Part shown: in pieces, positions 9,490-17,857 of the stretch | Layout of the letters: every line of letters starts with the position of its first letter | Numbering within the stretch: the first letter of the stretch is position 1 | Assembly: GCA_003151745.1 (NCBI GenBank) | Contig: PLYJ01000054.1 | Coordinates: forward strand, 1 to 60,184 | From: Bacteroidota bacterium | Lineage (GTDB): Bacteria > Bacteroidota > Bacteroidia > AKYH767-A > 2013-40CM-41-45 | Direction of reading: 5' to 3' | DNA length: 60,184 nt | The notes under the pieces: model-generated | Seen by the model: only the letters and a program-made list of their open reading frames with translations | Told to the model about the DNA's origin: nothing | The model's database searches: none | Position numbers and translations under genes: made by a program

Positions 9490-9647
9490 ATATATATCGG
9501 CTTTGTTGCATGAATATTTTCAGTATTGACAAGGGTTTCAGCAGGTAGTATTGATTTCTTTATATCCAATTCAAGTAAAAAAGCGATAAAACTTTGAAAT
9601 TTCATCAAAAATTTGAACATTATTCATGCAACAAAGCCATATATATC
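9490..9647. mobile_element. 140-bp MITE with IS903-type ends (IS5 family) and 9-bp target duplication
   Basis: The element spans 9499-9638. Its ends are a perfect 18-bp inverted repeat, GGCTTTGTTGCATGAATA at 9499-9516 and its complement at 9621-9638. It is flanked by an exact 9-bp direct repeat, ATATATATC, at 9490-9498 and 9639-9647. The GGCTTTGTTG end and the 9-bp duplication match the IS903 group of the IS5 family, known for an 18-bp GGCTTTGTTG-type end and 9-bp duplications. No transposase fits inside, so it is a non-autonomous element. It lies immediately before the start codon of the next gene and must form its 5' untranslated region. Confidence 0.85.
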
Positions 9648-9648
9648 T

Positions 9649-11568
9649 ATGAAAAATAAGAATAACGAAACTATTATTCTTGGCTTCATCATTCTTGCCG
9701 GCGCTGCTTTAAGGCTATGGCACTACATGAGCTTCTCCTATATAAACGATGAGTTAAGCGCCCTTACCCGCACGCATTACAGCAGCTTCAGCGAGCTGAT
9801 AGAAAAAGGAGTGAAGACTGATGTGCATCCCATCTTTGAGCAAGGCTTTCTTTTTTATTGGACCAAGATCTTCGGCTACGATGTGGCCATGGTGCGCTTG
9901 CCTTTTATTCTTATCGGCATTGCATGCATTCCGCTTATATATTCTATCGGAAAACGCTGGTTTAACAGCAGCGCAGGGTTGTTTGCAGCAGCCATGTTTG
10001 CCATATTGCGGTATCCTATATATTATACCCAACAGGCAAGGCCATATGCGTTTGGACTATTTTTCACGCTTGCGGCCGTTTATTATTGGTCAAAAATTCT
10101 TTTCCCAACTGAAGACGAAGAGAAGCTGCCGTTTTCTTCGCTTCGGAAATATTTTATCGGATTTATTCTTTTCACAGTCTTTGCATGGTACACGCATTAC
10201 TACACTTTTCTTATCACCGGCATTACTTTTATAAGCGGCTTCTTTTTTATAAAGCGAAACCTCATGAAATACTACCTGCTCAGCGGAGTAGCAGTAGCGC
10301 TATTATATATACCTCATATAAATATCTTCCTTCTTCACCTTTCGCTTGGTGGTGTTGGAGGCAAAGGAGGTTATCTTGGCAAACCCGAAAGCGATTTCAT
10401 GATTAAACATTTGCTTTTGGCATTTAACAATAGCGAACTGACACTTCTTTGTGTTGGCGCTTTTCTGCTTTTATCAATTCTGTTACGAATCAATAAAATA
10501 ACAATTACACGCTTTCATATACTCGCTATTCTGTTTTTTGCTCTTCCGCTTTTGACAGGCTATGCATATTCTGTGTTAAGAAATCCTGTGCTGCAAAATG
10601 CGGTTCCTGTTTTTTCTTTTCCTTACCTGCTGCTGTTTCTTGGTTCTTTTCTTCCGCTCAAAGCTCCAAAGCCGGTAGCGATTGCAATCATCGCCGCGTT
10701 ATTCATGCTTTGCATATATACCACTAAAAATGATAACAAGAATTACCGGGGAGGATTTAAGTTTATTGCTGAAAAGACTGTTGAATACGACAAGCAACTT
10801 GGGGAGCATAATTATTTAAAGGTGCTCAACATAGTAACTGCTCCATATATAAACTATTACCTGGAGCGTATGAATCATCCTACAACATATAGCATGTATA
10901 ATGTTTTTGAAACCGCCGATATTGTCAAACTTCAAACCATGCTCGACACTAGCCATTCACAATATTTCCTGTATGGTTATGAGTCATGCCAAAACCCTCA
11001 TGAAACAGAACCCCTCATTCGTTCTCAGTTTCCGATAGTTGTTGAGGATAATACTTTCTATGTATCCGGAATAACGCTTTACAAACGATCAACCGATCCC
11101 GCACAGCAATATCTCCCTGTGAAAGAATTCACAAGCAATGCAGGCGAAGCCTTTGTATCTGCAAATCCGACACCGATTACCATGATCAATGACACTGCTT
11201 CTCAAAATACAGAGATGAATGAGCAGAAAGAATTCAGCGCCACATTTAACAGTTCTATTGCAGATTTGCGCATGCCTGACAGCAGTGATTGCTATTTCAG
11301 TGTGTGGGTTAAGTCAGAAGGGGCCCTGGATGGCGCGCAGCTTGTATTAAGCTTTGAACGTAACGGCGCATCGCTTGACTGGGTGGGTGCAGACATGAAG
11401 CTATTCGTAAAATCACCGGGCATCTGGCAGAAAGTAATCATCGCAAGGAAGTTTCCAAAGAATGTAAAACCGGCGGACACCATCAAAGCGTATGTATGGA
11501 ATCCGGATAAAAAAATATTCCTGGTTCATGGTCTCGATCTTAAAATATTTCCACCTAACAAAAAATGA
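9649..11568 (+). CDS. GT39/ArnT-like membrane glycosyltransferase
   Basis: A 639-aa GT-C protein. The first periplasmic loop carries the acidic motif YINDELSALTR and then DVHPIFEQGFLFYW, followed by VRLPFILIGI; this is the PMT_2 (dolichyl-phosphate-sugar transferase) pattern. About ten membrane helices run to residue 360, and the remaining 280 residues form a soluble, presumably periplasmic domain. I start at the ATG at 9649: the frame extends to a TTG at 9613, but that part lies in the MITE terminal repeat. The closest neighbours are the MITE upstream and an SGNH hydrolase 21 bp downstream, probably co-transcribed. Confidence 0.8.
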   Translation: MKNKNNETIILGFIILAGAALRLWHYMSFSYINDELSALTRTHYSSFSELIEKGVKTDVHPIFEQGFLFYWTKIFGYDVAMVRLPFILIGIACIPLIYSIGKRWFNSSAGLFAAAMFAILRYPIYYTQQARPYAFGLFFTLAAVYYWSKILFPTEDEEKLPFSSLRKYFIGFILFTVFAWYTHYYTFLITGITFISGFFFIKRNLMKYYLLSGVAVALLYIPHINIFLLHLSLGGVGGKGGYLGKPESDFMIKHLLLAFNNSELTLLCVGAFLLLSILLRINKITITRFHILAILFFALPLLTGYAYSVLRNPVLQNAVPVFSFPYLLLFLGSFLPLKAPKPVAIAIIAALFMLCIYTTKNDNKNYRGGFKFIAEKTVEYDKQLGEHNYLKVLNIVTAPYINYYLERMNHPTTYSMYNVFETADIVKLQTMLDTSHSQYFLYGYESCQNPHETEPLIRSQFPIVVEDNTFYVSGITLYKRSTDPAQQYLPVKEFTSNAGEAFVSANPTPITMINDTASQNTEMNEQKEFSATFNSSIADLRMPDSSDCYFSVWVKSEGALDGAQLVLSFERNGASLDWVGADMKLFVKSPGIWQKVIIARKFPKNVKPADTIKAYVWNPDKKIFLVHGLDLKIFPPNKK

Positions 11569-11589
11569 AAAGGAAGAAGGGATAAGGGA

Positions 11590-12294
11590 ATGAAGCATAC
11601 AATCTATGTGGGTGTTTTTATTTCTTATTGCTTACTTCTTCACAAATCACCAAGTGGTTTCGATAACAACGTGGAAGCAATAAACACGAATGAAATAAAA
11701 TTCTTCCCCATTGGTGATTCTTACACCATTGGTGAAGGCGCAGGAGAGAAATATTCCTGGCCTGCTTTGCTAACTAATCATCTCAGCGATTCGGGAATCA
11801 AAATAAAGTTAATCGCAAACCTCTCCCACACGGGCTTTACCACGCAAAATGCCATTGATGCTGAACTTCCGCTTTTCATAAAATCCAAACCTGACTTTGC
11901 AACACTTCTTATCGGCGTCAACGACTGGGTGCAGGGAATAGATGAAAAAATATTCCGGAAGAACCTTGTCTACTTAATTGACAAGATGCAAAATGCAATG
12001 ACCAATAAGTCAAAGCTGCTTCTTGTTACTATTCCTGATTTTTCTGCTGCACCCTCCGGCAATCACTATGCAAGGGGAAGAAACATCAGCGAAGGATTGA
12101 AGCGATTCAACAATATCATCAAAGAAGAAGCTGCAAAAAGAAATCTTAAAGTCGTTGATATTTTTGATCTTTCTAAAGAGATGGGCAAAGATCCGTCGCT
12201 TGTTGCTGACGATGGACTGCATCCTTCGGCAAAAGAGTATGCTTTGTGGGAAGAGAAGATTTTTCCTGTTTCTTTTGATCTGTTGAAGCGGTAA
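11590..12294 (+). CDS. SGNH/GDSL-type esterase, probably exported
   Basis: All four SGNH blocks are visible in the 234-aa protein: GDSYTIGEG with the nucleophile Ser44, the Gly in SHTGFTT near 82, LIGVNDW with Asn111, and DDGLHP with Asp208 and His211. The N-terminus, TIYVGVFISYCLLLHK, is hydrophobic and may be a signal anchor. Members deacylate lipids or glycans. Placement 21 bp behind a GT39-like transferase suggests work on a surface glycan or lipid, which is inference. Confidence 0.85.
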   Translation: MKHTIYVGVFISYCLLLHKSPSGFDNNVEAINTNEIKFFPIGDSYTIGEGAGEKYSWPALLTNHLSDSGIKIKLIANLSHTGFTTQNAIDAELPLFIKSKPDFATLLIGVNDWVQGIDEKIFRKNLVYLIDKMQNAMTNKSKLLLVTIPDFSAAPSGNHYARGRNISEGLKRFNNIIKEEAAKRNLKVVDIFDLSKEMGKDPSLVADDGLHPSAKEYALWEEKIFPVSFDLLKR

Positions 12295-12380
12295 TTAACG
12301 CAATCAACGATATATATCATCTGTTTTCAAAATAACGTTCGCTTTGCGAAGATTAAATTCAACTCAACGATTCACAGCGT

Positions 12381-12690
12381 CCTGCTAATCATGAAGCATG
12401 GATAGCTAACCGCAAAACAAGACCATATAACCCTGAAACATAATGTGCTACCCGAGAAACAAGCCTGAATAACCTGAAAATATAGTCAGCTAACAAGGCA
12501 ATACGGTTAACTGACCATGAAACATATCCGCCTAACCTGAAATCAAGGTTGACCGACAACGAAAACCGATCAGCTAACCTCAAATCATGATAAGCTAACA
12601 AAGAAACTTAGCTGCTTAACCATGCATTACGGACAGCTAACCATAAAACATAGCCGACAAACTAAGCAACTTGGACGACTCACCTTGTGA
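12381..12690. repeat. 21-bp-period array B (about 15 diverged units, no indels)
   Basis: Units built on AGCTAACCnnnAAA repeat in a strict register. The TAAC-type core falls at 12386, 12407, 12428, 12449, 12470, 12491, 12512, 12533, 12554, 12575, 12596, 12617, 12638, 12659 and 12680: fourteen intervals of exactly 21 bp. Some cores are substituted (TACC, TGAC, CGAC, TCAC), but none is shifted. On the minus strand the register gives partial heptads (LAxxxxR) over 12389-12601, but a stop breaks the frame further upstream, so I do not call a gene. It occupies most of the 541-bp gap between the SGNH hydrolase and the O-methyltransferase. Confidence 0.85.
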
Positions 12691-12835
12691 AATGTTGCAC
12701 GACTTTTTGATCAGATCATTAGATTTTTTATCAAATTTGAGGTTTTTATTAAAAATCAACTATGCGCAAAGACTAATTTATAAGTTGGTATAATGAAGTC
12801 AGCGCTTCATCAAATTAACTAATCTTGCACCTCAA

Positions 12836-13621
12836 ATGCAAAGAATCTTCTTCATCCTACGCTATTTGCGTTATAGCTGGTTGGCTAAAACAAAATACCA
12901 CATTCATTCTCCTTTTGTTTATGACCTGCTTACTAATATCATTGAAGACCCTACTCCTTTTTATATATATGACAAGATTGAATCAGTACGTTCGCAAATG
13001 CTGCTTTCACAGGAAGAGATCAATGTTACAGATTTCGGAACAGGAGGCAAGAAAGATCAATCACGAAAACTCAATCTCAAATACATTGCATCTCATTACG
13101 TGAAGCCTGCAAAATACGCGCAGTTTCTTTTCCGCCTCATCAATCGCTTTAAGCCTTCCAGCCTTGTTGAACTTGGAACATCACTTGGTATCACTGCCAT
13201 GTACCAGGCTTCTCCAAACAGTAATTCAACGCTGATAACATTAGAGGGTTGTGCAGAAACGGCAGCGATAGCAAAGAGAAATTTTGAAAAAGCCAGGGTA
13301 AAAAACATCCAGGTATTCATTGGTGAGTTCGATAAAACGCTGCCACAGGCAATCTTTAAATTGCAAAAGCTGGATTACGTTTTCTTTGATGGTAACCATC
13401 GTGAGAAAGCTACGCTGAAGTATTTTAATCAGTGCCTGCAGGCTGCCCATGAAAATTCTTTTTTCATCATTGATGACATTCATTGGAGCAGCGGCATGCA
13501 ACACGCATGGAAGGAAATTAAAAAAAATTCGCAAGTCACTGTTACCATTGACCTTTTTTATCTCGGCATTGTATTCTTTAATAAGGATCAGGCGAAACAA
13601 GATTTCGTCATCAGGTTTTAG
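12836..13621 (+). CDS. O-methyltransferase-like class I SAM methyltransferase
   Basis: A 261-aa protein with the SAM motif SSLVELGTSLGITAMY around 120-135, then LITLEGCAETAAIAKRNF (acidic ribose-binding Glu) and LDYVFFDGNHREKATLKYF. The spacing matches the Methyltransf_24 / catechol-O-methyltransferase-like group, which is common next to Bacteroidota surface-glycan genes. The N-terminal 100 residues contain IHSPFVYDLL, often seen in Bacteroidota members of this group. The substrate is unknown. It lies directly downstream of array B. Confidence 0.75.
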   Translation: MQRIFFILRYLRYSWLAKTKYHIHSPFVYDLLTNIIEDPTPFYIYDKIESVRSQMLLSQEEINVTDFGTGGKKDQSRKLNLKYIASHYVKPAKYAQFLFRLINRFKPSSLVELGTSLGITAMYQASPNSNSTLITLEGCAETAAIAKRNFEKARVKNIQVFIGEFDKTLPQAIFKLQKLDYVFFDGNHREKATLKYFNQCLQAAHENSFFIIDDIHWSSGMQHAWKEIKKNSQVTVTIDLFYLGIVFFNKDQAKQDFVIRF

Positions 13622-13662
13622 CAGCAATTGCCCGTTAACATTTTATTATGCTTCGATATTCT

Positions 13663-13691
13663 TTTGTTTTAACATCTGAATAATACCTTTG
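13663..13691 (+). promoter_or_regulatory. Bacteroidota-type promoter for the ABC ATPase / cob(I)alamin operon
   Basis: A TTTG at 13663-13666 and a TACCTTTG at 13684-13691 are separated by 17 bp, matching the Bacteroidota housekeeping consensus TTG-N17/19-TAnnTTTG. The start codon follows 22 bp later. Confidence 0.6.
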
Positions 13692-13712
13692 CCTTTCAAC
13701 AGAAAAAATTTC

Positions 13713-14438
13713 ATGCCGCTTTTACAACTTACTGGTATTACCAAGGTTTACCGCATCGGCGCGGAAACGATTCATGCTTTGCGCTCCATTACTTTAGCTA
13801 TTAATAAGAACGAATATGTTGCATTGATGGGCCCTTCAGGTTCCGGCAAATCAACGTTGATGAATATTATAGGATGCCTGGATACTCCTTCAGGCGGAGA
13901 ATATATACTTAACGGAATATCGGTCGGTAAGATGACGGACAATGAGTTAGCCACCATCCGCAACAAAGAAATAGGTTTCATTTTTCAAACCTTCAATCTT
14001 CTTCCCCGCAGCAGCGCTCTTGACAATGTTGCATTGCCATTAGTTTATGCCGGCATGAACAAGGATGAACGAATCACTCATGCCACTACTGCATTGAAAG
14101 ATGTTGGCCTTGGCGACAGGATTAAACATAAACCCAACGAATTGTCAAGTGGCCAAAGGCAGCGTGTGGCTGTTGCGCGTGCGCTCGTTAATCGTCCTGC
14201 AATTATTCTCGCTGATGAACCAACAGGAAATCTCGATTCAAAAACGTCAGAAGAAATCATGGTTCTCTTCGAGGAAATTCATAAAAAAGGAAATACCATT
14301 ATTGTGGTTACTCACGAAGAAGACATCGCACAACATGCGCATCGCATTGTTCGTCTTAAAGACGGATTAATTGAATCCGATCAGATTAATGAGAATATTA
14401 AGAAAGCAGTAGTAATACAATCTCAAAAATCGGTGTAA
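13713..14438 (+). CDS. ABC transporter ATP-binding protein, MacB/LolD-like
   Basis: A 241-aa ATPase with Walker [10 protein letters not shown] at 40-48, a signature reading [15 protein letters not shown] (LSSGQ rather than LSGGQ), Walker [13 protein letters not shown], and the H-loop IIVVTHEED. The LDTPSGGEY and [19 protein letters not shown] segments place it with MacB/LolD/FtsE-type exporters. No permease is encoded nearby, so its partner must be elsewhere. The frame extends to a TTG at 13689, but that TTG is part of the -7 box; ATG 13713 is preferred. Its stop overlaps the next start (TAATG). Confidence 0.85.
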   Translation: MPLLQLTGITKVYRIGAETIHALRSITLAINKNEYVALMGPSGSGKSTLMNIIGCLDTPSGGEYILNGISVGKMTDNELATIRNKEIGFIFQTFNLLPRSSALDNVALPLVYAGMNKDERITHATTALKDVGLGDRIKHKPNELSSGQRQRVAVARALVNRPAIILADEPTGNLDSKTSEEIMVLFEEIHKKGNTIIVVTHEEDIAQHAHRIVRLKDGLIESDQINENIKKAVVIQSQKSV

Positions 14439-14986
14439 TGAAGATATATACAAAAAAAGGAGACAAAGGCGAAACCTCTCTAATAGGAGGAACCCGCGTT
14501 CCCAAGCATAACCTGCGTATTGAATGTTACGGAACTGTAGATGAATTAAATTCCTGGATAGGCTTATTGCGCGATCAACCGATTGATGAAAAGCATGTAA
14601 AGATTCTACTGGAGATACAGGATCGGCTATTTACTATCGGCTCTCTTCTTGCCTCCGATCCTGAAGCATCGAGAATGAAACTTCCTGAATTGAAAGAAGA
14701 AGATGTAAACTTGCTTGAACAGGAGATGGATAAGATGGAAGCCATATTACCTGAGATGAAATCCTTTGTATTGCCGGGAGGACATGTCATTGTTTCTTAT
14801 TGTCACATTGCAAGATGCGTATGCAGGAGGGCGGAACGGCTCGCCACTCATTTATCAGAAAATGACGTTGTGAGCGATCTCGTTTTAAAATATCTTAACC
14901 GCTTATCCGACTATCTTTTTGTATTGTCGCGCTGTCTTACGTATGAGTTAAAGGCAACAGAAACTCCCTGGAAGCCGCGCATGTAA
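14438..14986 (+). CDS. Cob(I)yrinic acid a,c-diamide adenosyltransferase, PduO type
   Basis: The 182-aa protein begins KIYTKKGDKGETSLIGG, the ATP-binding start of PduO-type adenosyltransferases. It also has ECYGTVDELNSWIG near 28-41, FVLPGGHVIV with CRRAERLA, and YLNRLSDYLFVLSR near the C-terminus. The family transfers the 5'-deoxyadenosyl group of ATP to cob(I)alamin. It is translationally coupled to the ABC ATPase. No other cobalamin gene lies in the window, so the link with the ATPase may be only positional. Confidence 0.9.
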   Translation: MKIYTKKGDKGETSLIGGTRVPKHNLRIECYGTVDELNSWIGLLRDQPIDEKHVKILLEIQDRLFTIGSLLASDPEASRMKLPELKEEDVNLLEQEMDKMEAILPEMKSFVLPGGHVIVSYCHIARCVCRRAERLATHLSENDVVSDLVLKYLNRLSDYLFVLSRCLTYELKATETPWKPRM

Positions 14987-15142
14987 ACGATTTTGCACCT
15001 AACAATAATATTCCCTTATCGCTCTTTTTATGGCAAGAAATGCTCGGTTTTTAAAATTTCTGAACACGCTTTCTTTTGTGAGGAATTTTTATACTTTTGC
15101 CGACCCTAAAAAATAAGCAAACATTCCAAACAAGATTTCACT

Positions 15143-15364
15143 ATGTATTGGACATTAGAATTAGCGCAGCATCTCGAAGACGCACCCTGGCCGGCAACCA
15201 AAGACGAGCTTATTGATTATGGAATCCGCTCCGGCGCTCCTCTTGAGGTAATCGAAAACCTGCAGGAACTGGAAGATGAAGGCGAGCCTTATGAAAACAT
15301 CGAAGAAATCTGGCCTGACTACCCCACCAAGGATGATTTCTTTTTTAATGAAGATGAATATTGA
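15143..15364 (+). CDS. DUF2795 domain protein
   Basis: A 73-aa acidic protein, MYWTLELAQHLEDAPWPATK onward, with the DUF2795 pattern and the RSGAPLEVIENLQEL helix; its tail is very acidic (FFFNEDEY). This short protein is highly conserved in Bacteroidota, and its function is unknown. A TACTTTTG -7-like box lies at 15092-15099, and a strong terminator follows directly, so it is probably a single-gene unit. Confidence 0.85.
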   Translation: MYWTLELAQHLEDAPWPATKDELIDYGIRSGAPLEVIENLQELEDEGEPYENIEEIWPDYPTKDDFFFNEDEY

Positions 15365-15384
15365 CAGAAAGCTCTTTCCAAAAG

Positions 15385-15420
15385 AAGGTCAATCCCGTAA
15401 ATTCAGGATTGACCTTTTTT
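15385..15420 (+). terminator. Rho-independent terminator after the DUF2795 gene
   Basis: An 11-bp perfect stem, AAGGTCAATCC / GGATTGACCTT, with a 10-nt loop is followed by a T run. It starts 21 bp after the DUF2795 stop. Confidence 0.85.
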
Positions 15421-15452
15421 ATTTGAACCATACAAAATAAATGCTTTTAGAG

Positions 15453-15482
15453 TTGATGATTTAGTAAAATTAATTAAATTTG
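15453..15482 (+). promoter_or_regulatory. Bacteroidota-type promoter of the M43 metalloprotease gene
   Basis: TTG at 15453-15455, a 19-bp spacer and TAAATTTG at 15475-15482 match the consensus. The ATG follows 22 bp downstream. Confidence 0.65.
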
Positions 15483-15504
15483 CAGAAATTAAACTGTTCG
15501 AGTT

Positions 15505-17682
15505 ATGAATAAATATACATTATGCTTTATTGCAGCAGTTAGCTTCATCACCGGAATTGCATCCGTTAATGCTCAAACTAATAGAGTCTGCGGAACTAAT
15601 GAAGCTTGGAAGCAGGCCACGCAGATAGATCCAACACTCGTAATAAGACGCGAGCAAATGAATACAATGATTGAGCAGTATCTTCAATCGCATAAAAATG
15701 CCCGTACAAGCGGAGTTGACAGCGATGCTGTTCGTATCATTCCCACCGTTTTTCATGTTATATATGAGTATAATGGCATAGGTTTAAATGATAATATTCT
15801 GGATTCATGGGTTAATGATGCCGTGCAAGGTTGTATAGCAATCACTAATGCCGACTATCGCAGGCAAAATGCTGACACAGTCAACACACCTCTTGCTTTT
15901 AGACCCGTGGCAGCCGATACAAAAATTGAATTTCGCCTTGCAACTATTGATCCTAATGGGAACTGCACGGACGGAATAACAAGAACCTTTTCGCATCGCA
16001 CATCTGGTTTCAATGATTTCGGGAAATCAGTCATTGACTGGCCTTCCGACAAATACTTAAATATCTGGGTGGTTCAGACTATCAATTTTGGATCTGCAGG
16101 TATTCCAGGTGGAGAAATTATTGGGTATGCTCAATTTCCGGTTAGCGGCCCATCACAAACTGACGGAGTTGTTCTAAAATATGATTTTGTTGGCGGATTT
16201 GGCGAAAGCACTTATTCCGGACGGGACGGCGATCATGAAATAGGTCATTATCTCAACATGATTCACATTTGGGGTGATGCTGATTGCGGTGATGATCACT
16301 GTGCAGACACTCCGGTTCAGTTTGGACCAACATACGGCGATCCTTGCTTTCCACCAACTGATACCTGTTTTTTAGGAGATGCCTGCGGCGCACCAAATCC
16401 ACCGGGCATAATGTTTGAGAATTATATGGACTACACGAATGGCGATTCTAAAAATATTTGGACACAGGATCAAAAGGCAAGAATGCGTGCCACTCTTGAT
16501 GTCGCTCGTTTTAGTCTGTGGCAACCTTCTAATCTTGCGGCAACAGGCACCAGTGATCCATATGTCTACCCTGCCCATTGTCCTCCACAGGCAGATTTTA
16601 TTCCCCTTCACAAGTCTATTTGCCCGGGTTCTATTGTTAAATTTCAGAGCAATACAACCAATGGAAAACCAACATCATGGAATTGGCAATTCCCGGGTGG
16701 CAGCCCTTCTTCTTCTAATGTTCAAAACCCTCCGAATATTACTTATAACAATCAAGGGGCTTACCACGTGATTCTTACCGTAACCAATGCACAAGGCACT
16801 ACAACAATTGACAGGGGCGATGCTGTAATTGTTGACTGGGGTTTTGGCATTACACATGTACCCTTCTTTGAAGGTTTTGAAGGCAGTCAGGCTCTTCCAC
16901 AGGAATGGAGAGTTTTTAACGACGATGGCGGACCGGCATGGCAGCGCACAAACCGTGCTTCATATTCGGGGAGTTATTCGATGTCTGTTCAGAATCACGA
17001 AACTATTAATAACACGGCTCCAGGCTCATATAAAGAGTTGCTTTCTCCTTCCGTTGATTTCAGTCGCGTTACTTCACCTGTGCTTACTTTTCAACTTTCT
17101 TACGGTCAGCAATATACCGCTAACACGGATTCATTAAGCGTAGGTATTTCTATTGATTGCGGAGCATCATGGACTGAATTAAAACATCTTGCGGGAAGCA
17201 ACTTGGCCGTCGGTAGCGGTGGTTTTCAACCCAATGATTTTGCTCCTACGAATCAGAATCAATGGCAATTAGTGTCCATTCCGCTAAATAGCTATGCAGC
17301 AAAGCCCAAGGTAAAGTTTCGCTTCCAGTTTATAACCGGAACGCTATCCAATAATATATACATTGACGATGTCAATATAACCGGCGTTGTTGGAATCAAT
17401 GAAGAATTAAATCCGGCGTTTGAATTTAATGCTGAACCTAATCCTGCAAGCCAGTCTTTTACGGTCAGCTATTTGCTCAAAAATCCCGAAGATGTGACGG
17501 TCAACTTATATGATCTGCAAGGCAGGTTTATCAGGCAGATTGAAAGCGGACATCAGTCGCCCGGTGCGCATCAAACCATGGTTGACGGAAACTCTTTCAA
17601 TCTTGCTTCAGGAGTTTATATACTTAAAATGTTTACTCCTGACGGAGTTGTAAGTAAAAAGCTGGTTTATACAAACGAATAA
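15505..17682 (+). CDS. Secreted M43-family zinc metalloprotease with PKD domain and T9SS sorting domain
   Basis: The 725-aa protein has a signal peptide ending near VNAQ (residue 24). The extended zinc motif HEIGHYLNMIH (244-254) and a Met-turn around Met308 (NYMDYTNGD) mark a metzincin of the pappalysin/cytophagalysin (M43) type. A PKD domain follows at about 362-430 (SWNWQFPGGSPSSS), then a jelly-roll-like region. A type A T9SS C-terminal domain spans about 650-725 (FNAEPNPASQSFTVSY, VNLYDLQGRF, GVYILKM). It should be exported by Sec, cross the outer membrane by the type IX system, and act on extracellular protein. It is a single-gene unit with its own promoter and terminator. Confidence 0.9.
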   Translation: MNKYTLCFIAAVSFITGIASVNAQTNRVCGTNEAWKQATQIDPTLVIRREQMNTMIEQYLQSHKNARTSGVDSDAVRIIPTVFHVIYEYNGIGLNDNILDSWVNDAVQGCIAITNADYRRQNADTVNTPLAFRPVAADTKIEFRLATIDPNGNCTDGITRTFSHRTSGFNDFGKSVIDWPSDKYLNIWVVQTINFGSAGIPGGEIIGYAQFPVSGPSQTDGVVLKYDFVGGFGESTYSGRDGDHEIGHYLNMIHIWGDADCGDDHCADTPVQFGPTYGDPCFPPTDTCFLGDACGAPNPPGIMFENYMDYTNGDSKNIWTQDQKARMRATLDVARFSLWQPSNLAATGTSDPYVYPAHCPPQADFIPLHKSICPGSIVKFQSNTTNGKPTSWNWQFPGGSPSSSNVQNPPNITYNNQGAYHVILTVTNAQGTTTIDRGDAVIVDWGFGITHVPFFEGFEGSQALPQEWRVFNDDGGPAWQRTNRASYSGSYSMSVQNHETINNTAPGSYKELLSPSVDFSRVTSPVLTFQLSYGQQYTANTDSLSVGISIDCGASWTELKHLAGSNLAVGSGGFQPNDFAPTNQNQWQLVSIPLNSYAAKPKVKFRFQFITGTLSNNIYIDDVNITGVVGINEELNPAFEFNAEPNPASQSFTVSYLLKNPEDVTVNLYDLQGRFIRQIESGHQSPGAHQTMVDGNSFNLASGVYILKMFTPDGVVSKKLVYTNE

Positions 17683-17702
17683 TAAAAAACATCTTTACAT
17701 AA

Positions 17703-17740
17703 AAGAAGCCATCCTCCATACAGGGTGGCTTCTTTGCTTT
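17703..17740 (+). terminator. Rho-independent terminator after the M43 protease gene
   Basis: The stem AAGAAGCCATCC / GGGTGGCTTCTT, with one G-T pair and an 8-nt loop, is followed by a T-rich tract, 20 bp after the stop. Confidence 0.8.
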
Positions 17741-17857
17741 ACCCATGCTGACATTCTGTCCAATTATTCCTTAAATTTAAACTACTTTTGTTCTTTAATT
17801 CCGCATGTGCGGGCTTCGGCTCAATATTTGACAGGCTGAATAACAATTAATTATTCT

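Noticed and set aside
9432-9620. Leftward open frame spanning the MITE and the rlmB end
   Set aside because: It crosses the MITE boundary and overlaps rlmB; no family similarity.
9613-9648. TTG start for the GT39-like protein
   Set aside because: These codons lie in the MITE terminal repeat and target duplication; ATG 9649 follows directly.
12389-12601. Leftward heptad-like open frame across array B as a gene
   Set aside because: The array continues beyond the frame with a stop in the same register; no start context or family.
2025-12690. CRISPR-like arrays
   Set aside because: The 21-bp units have no conserved repeat plus unique spacer structure, and no cas gene is present.
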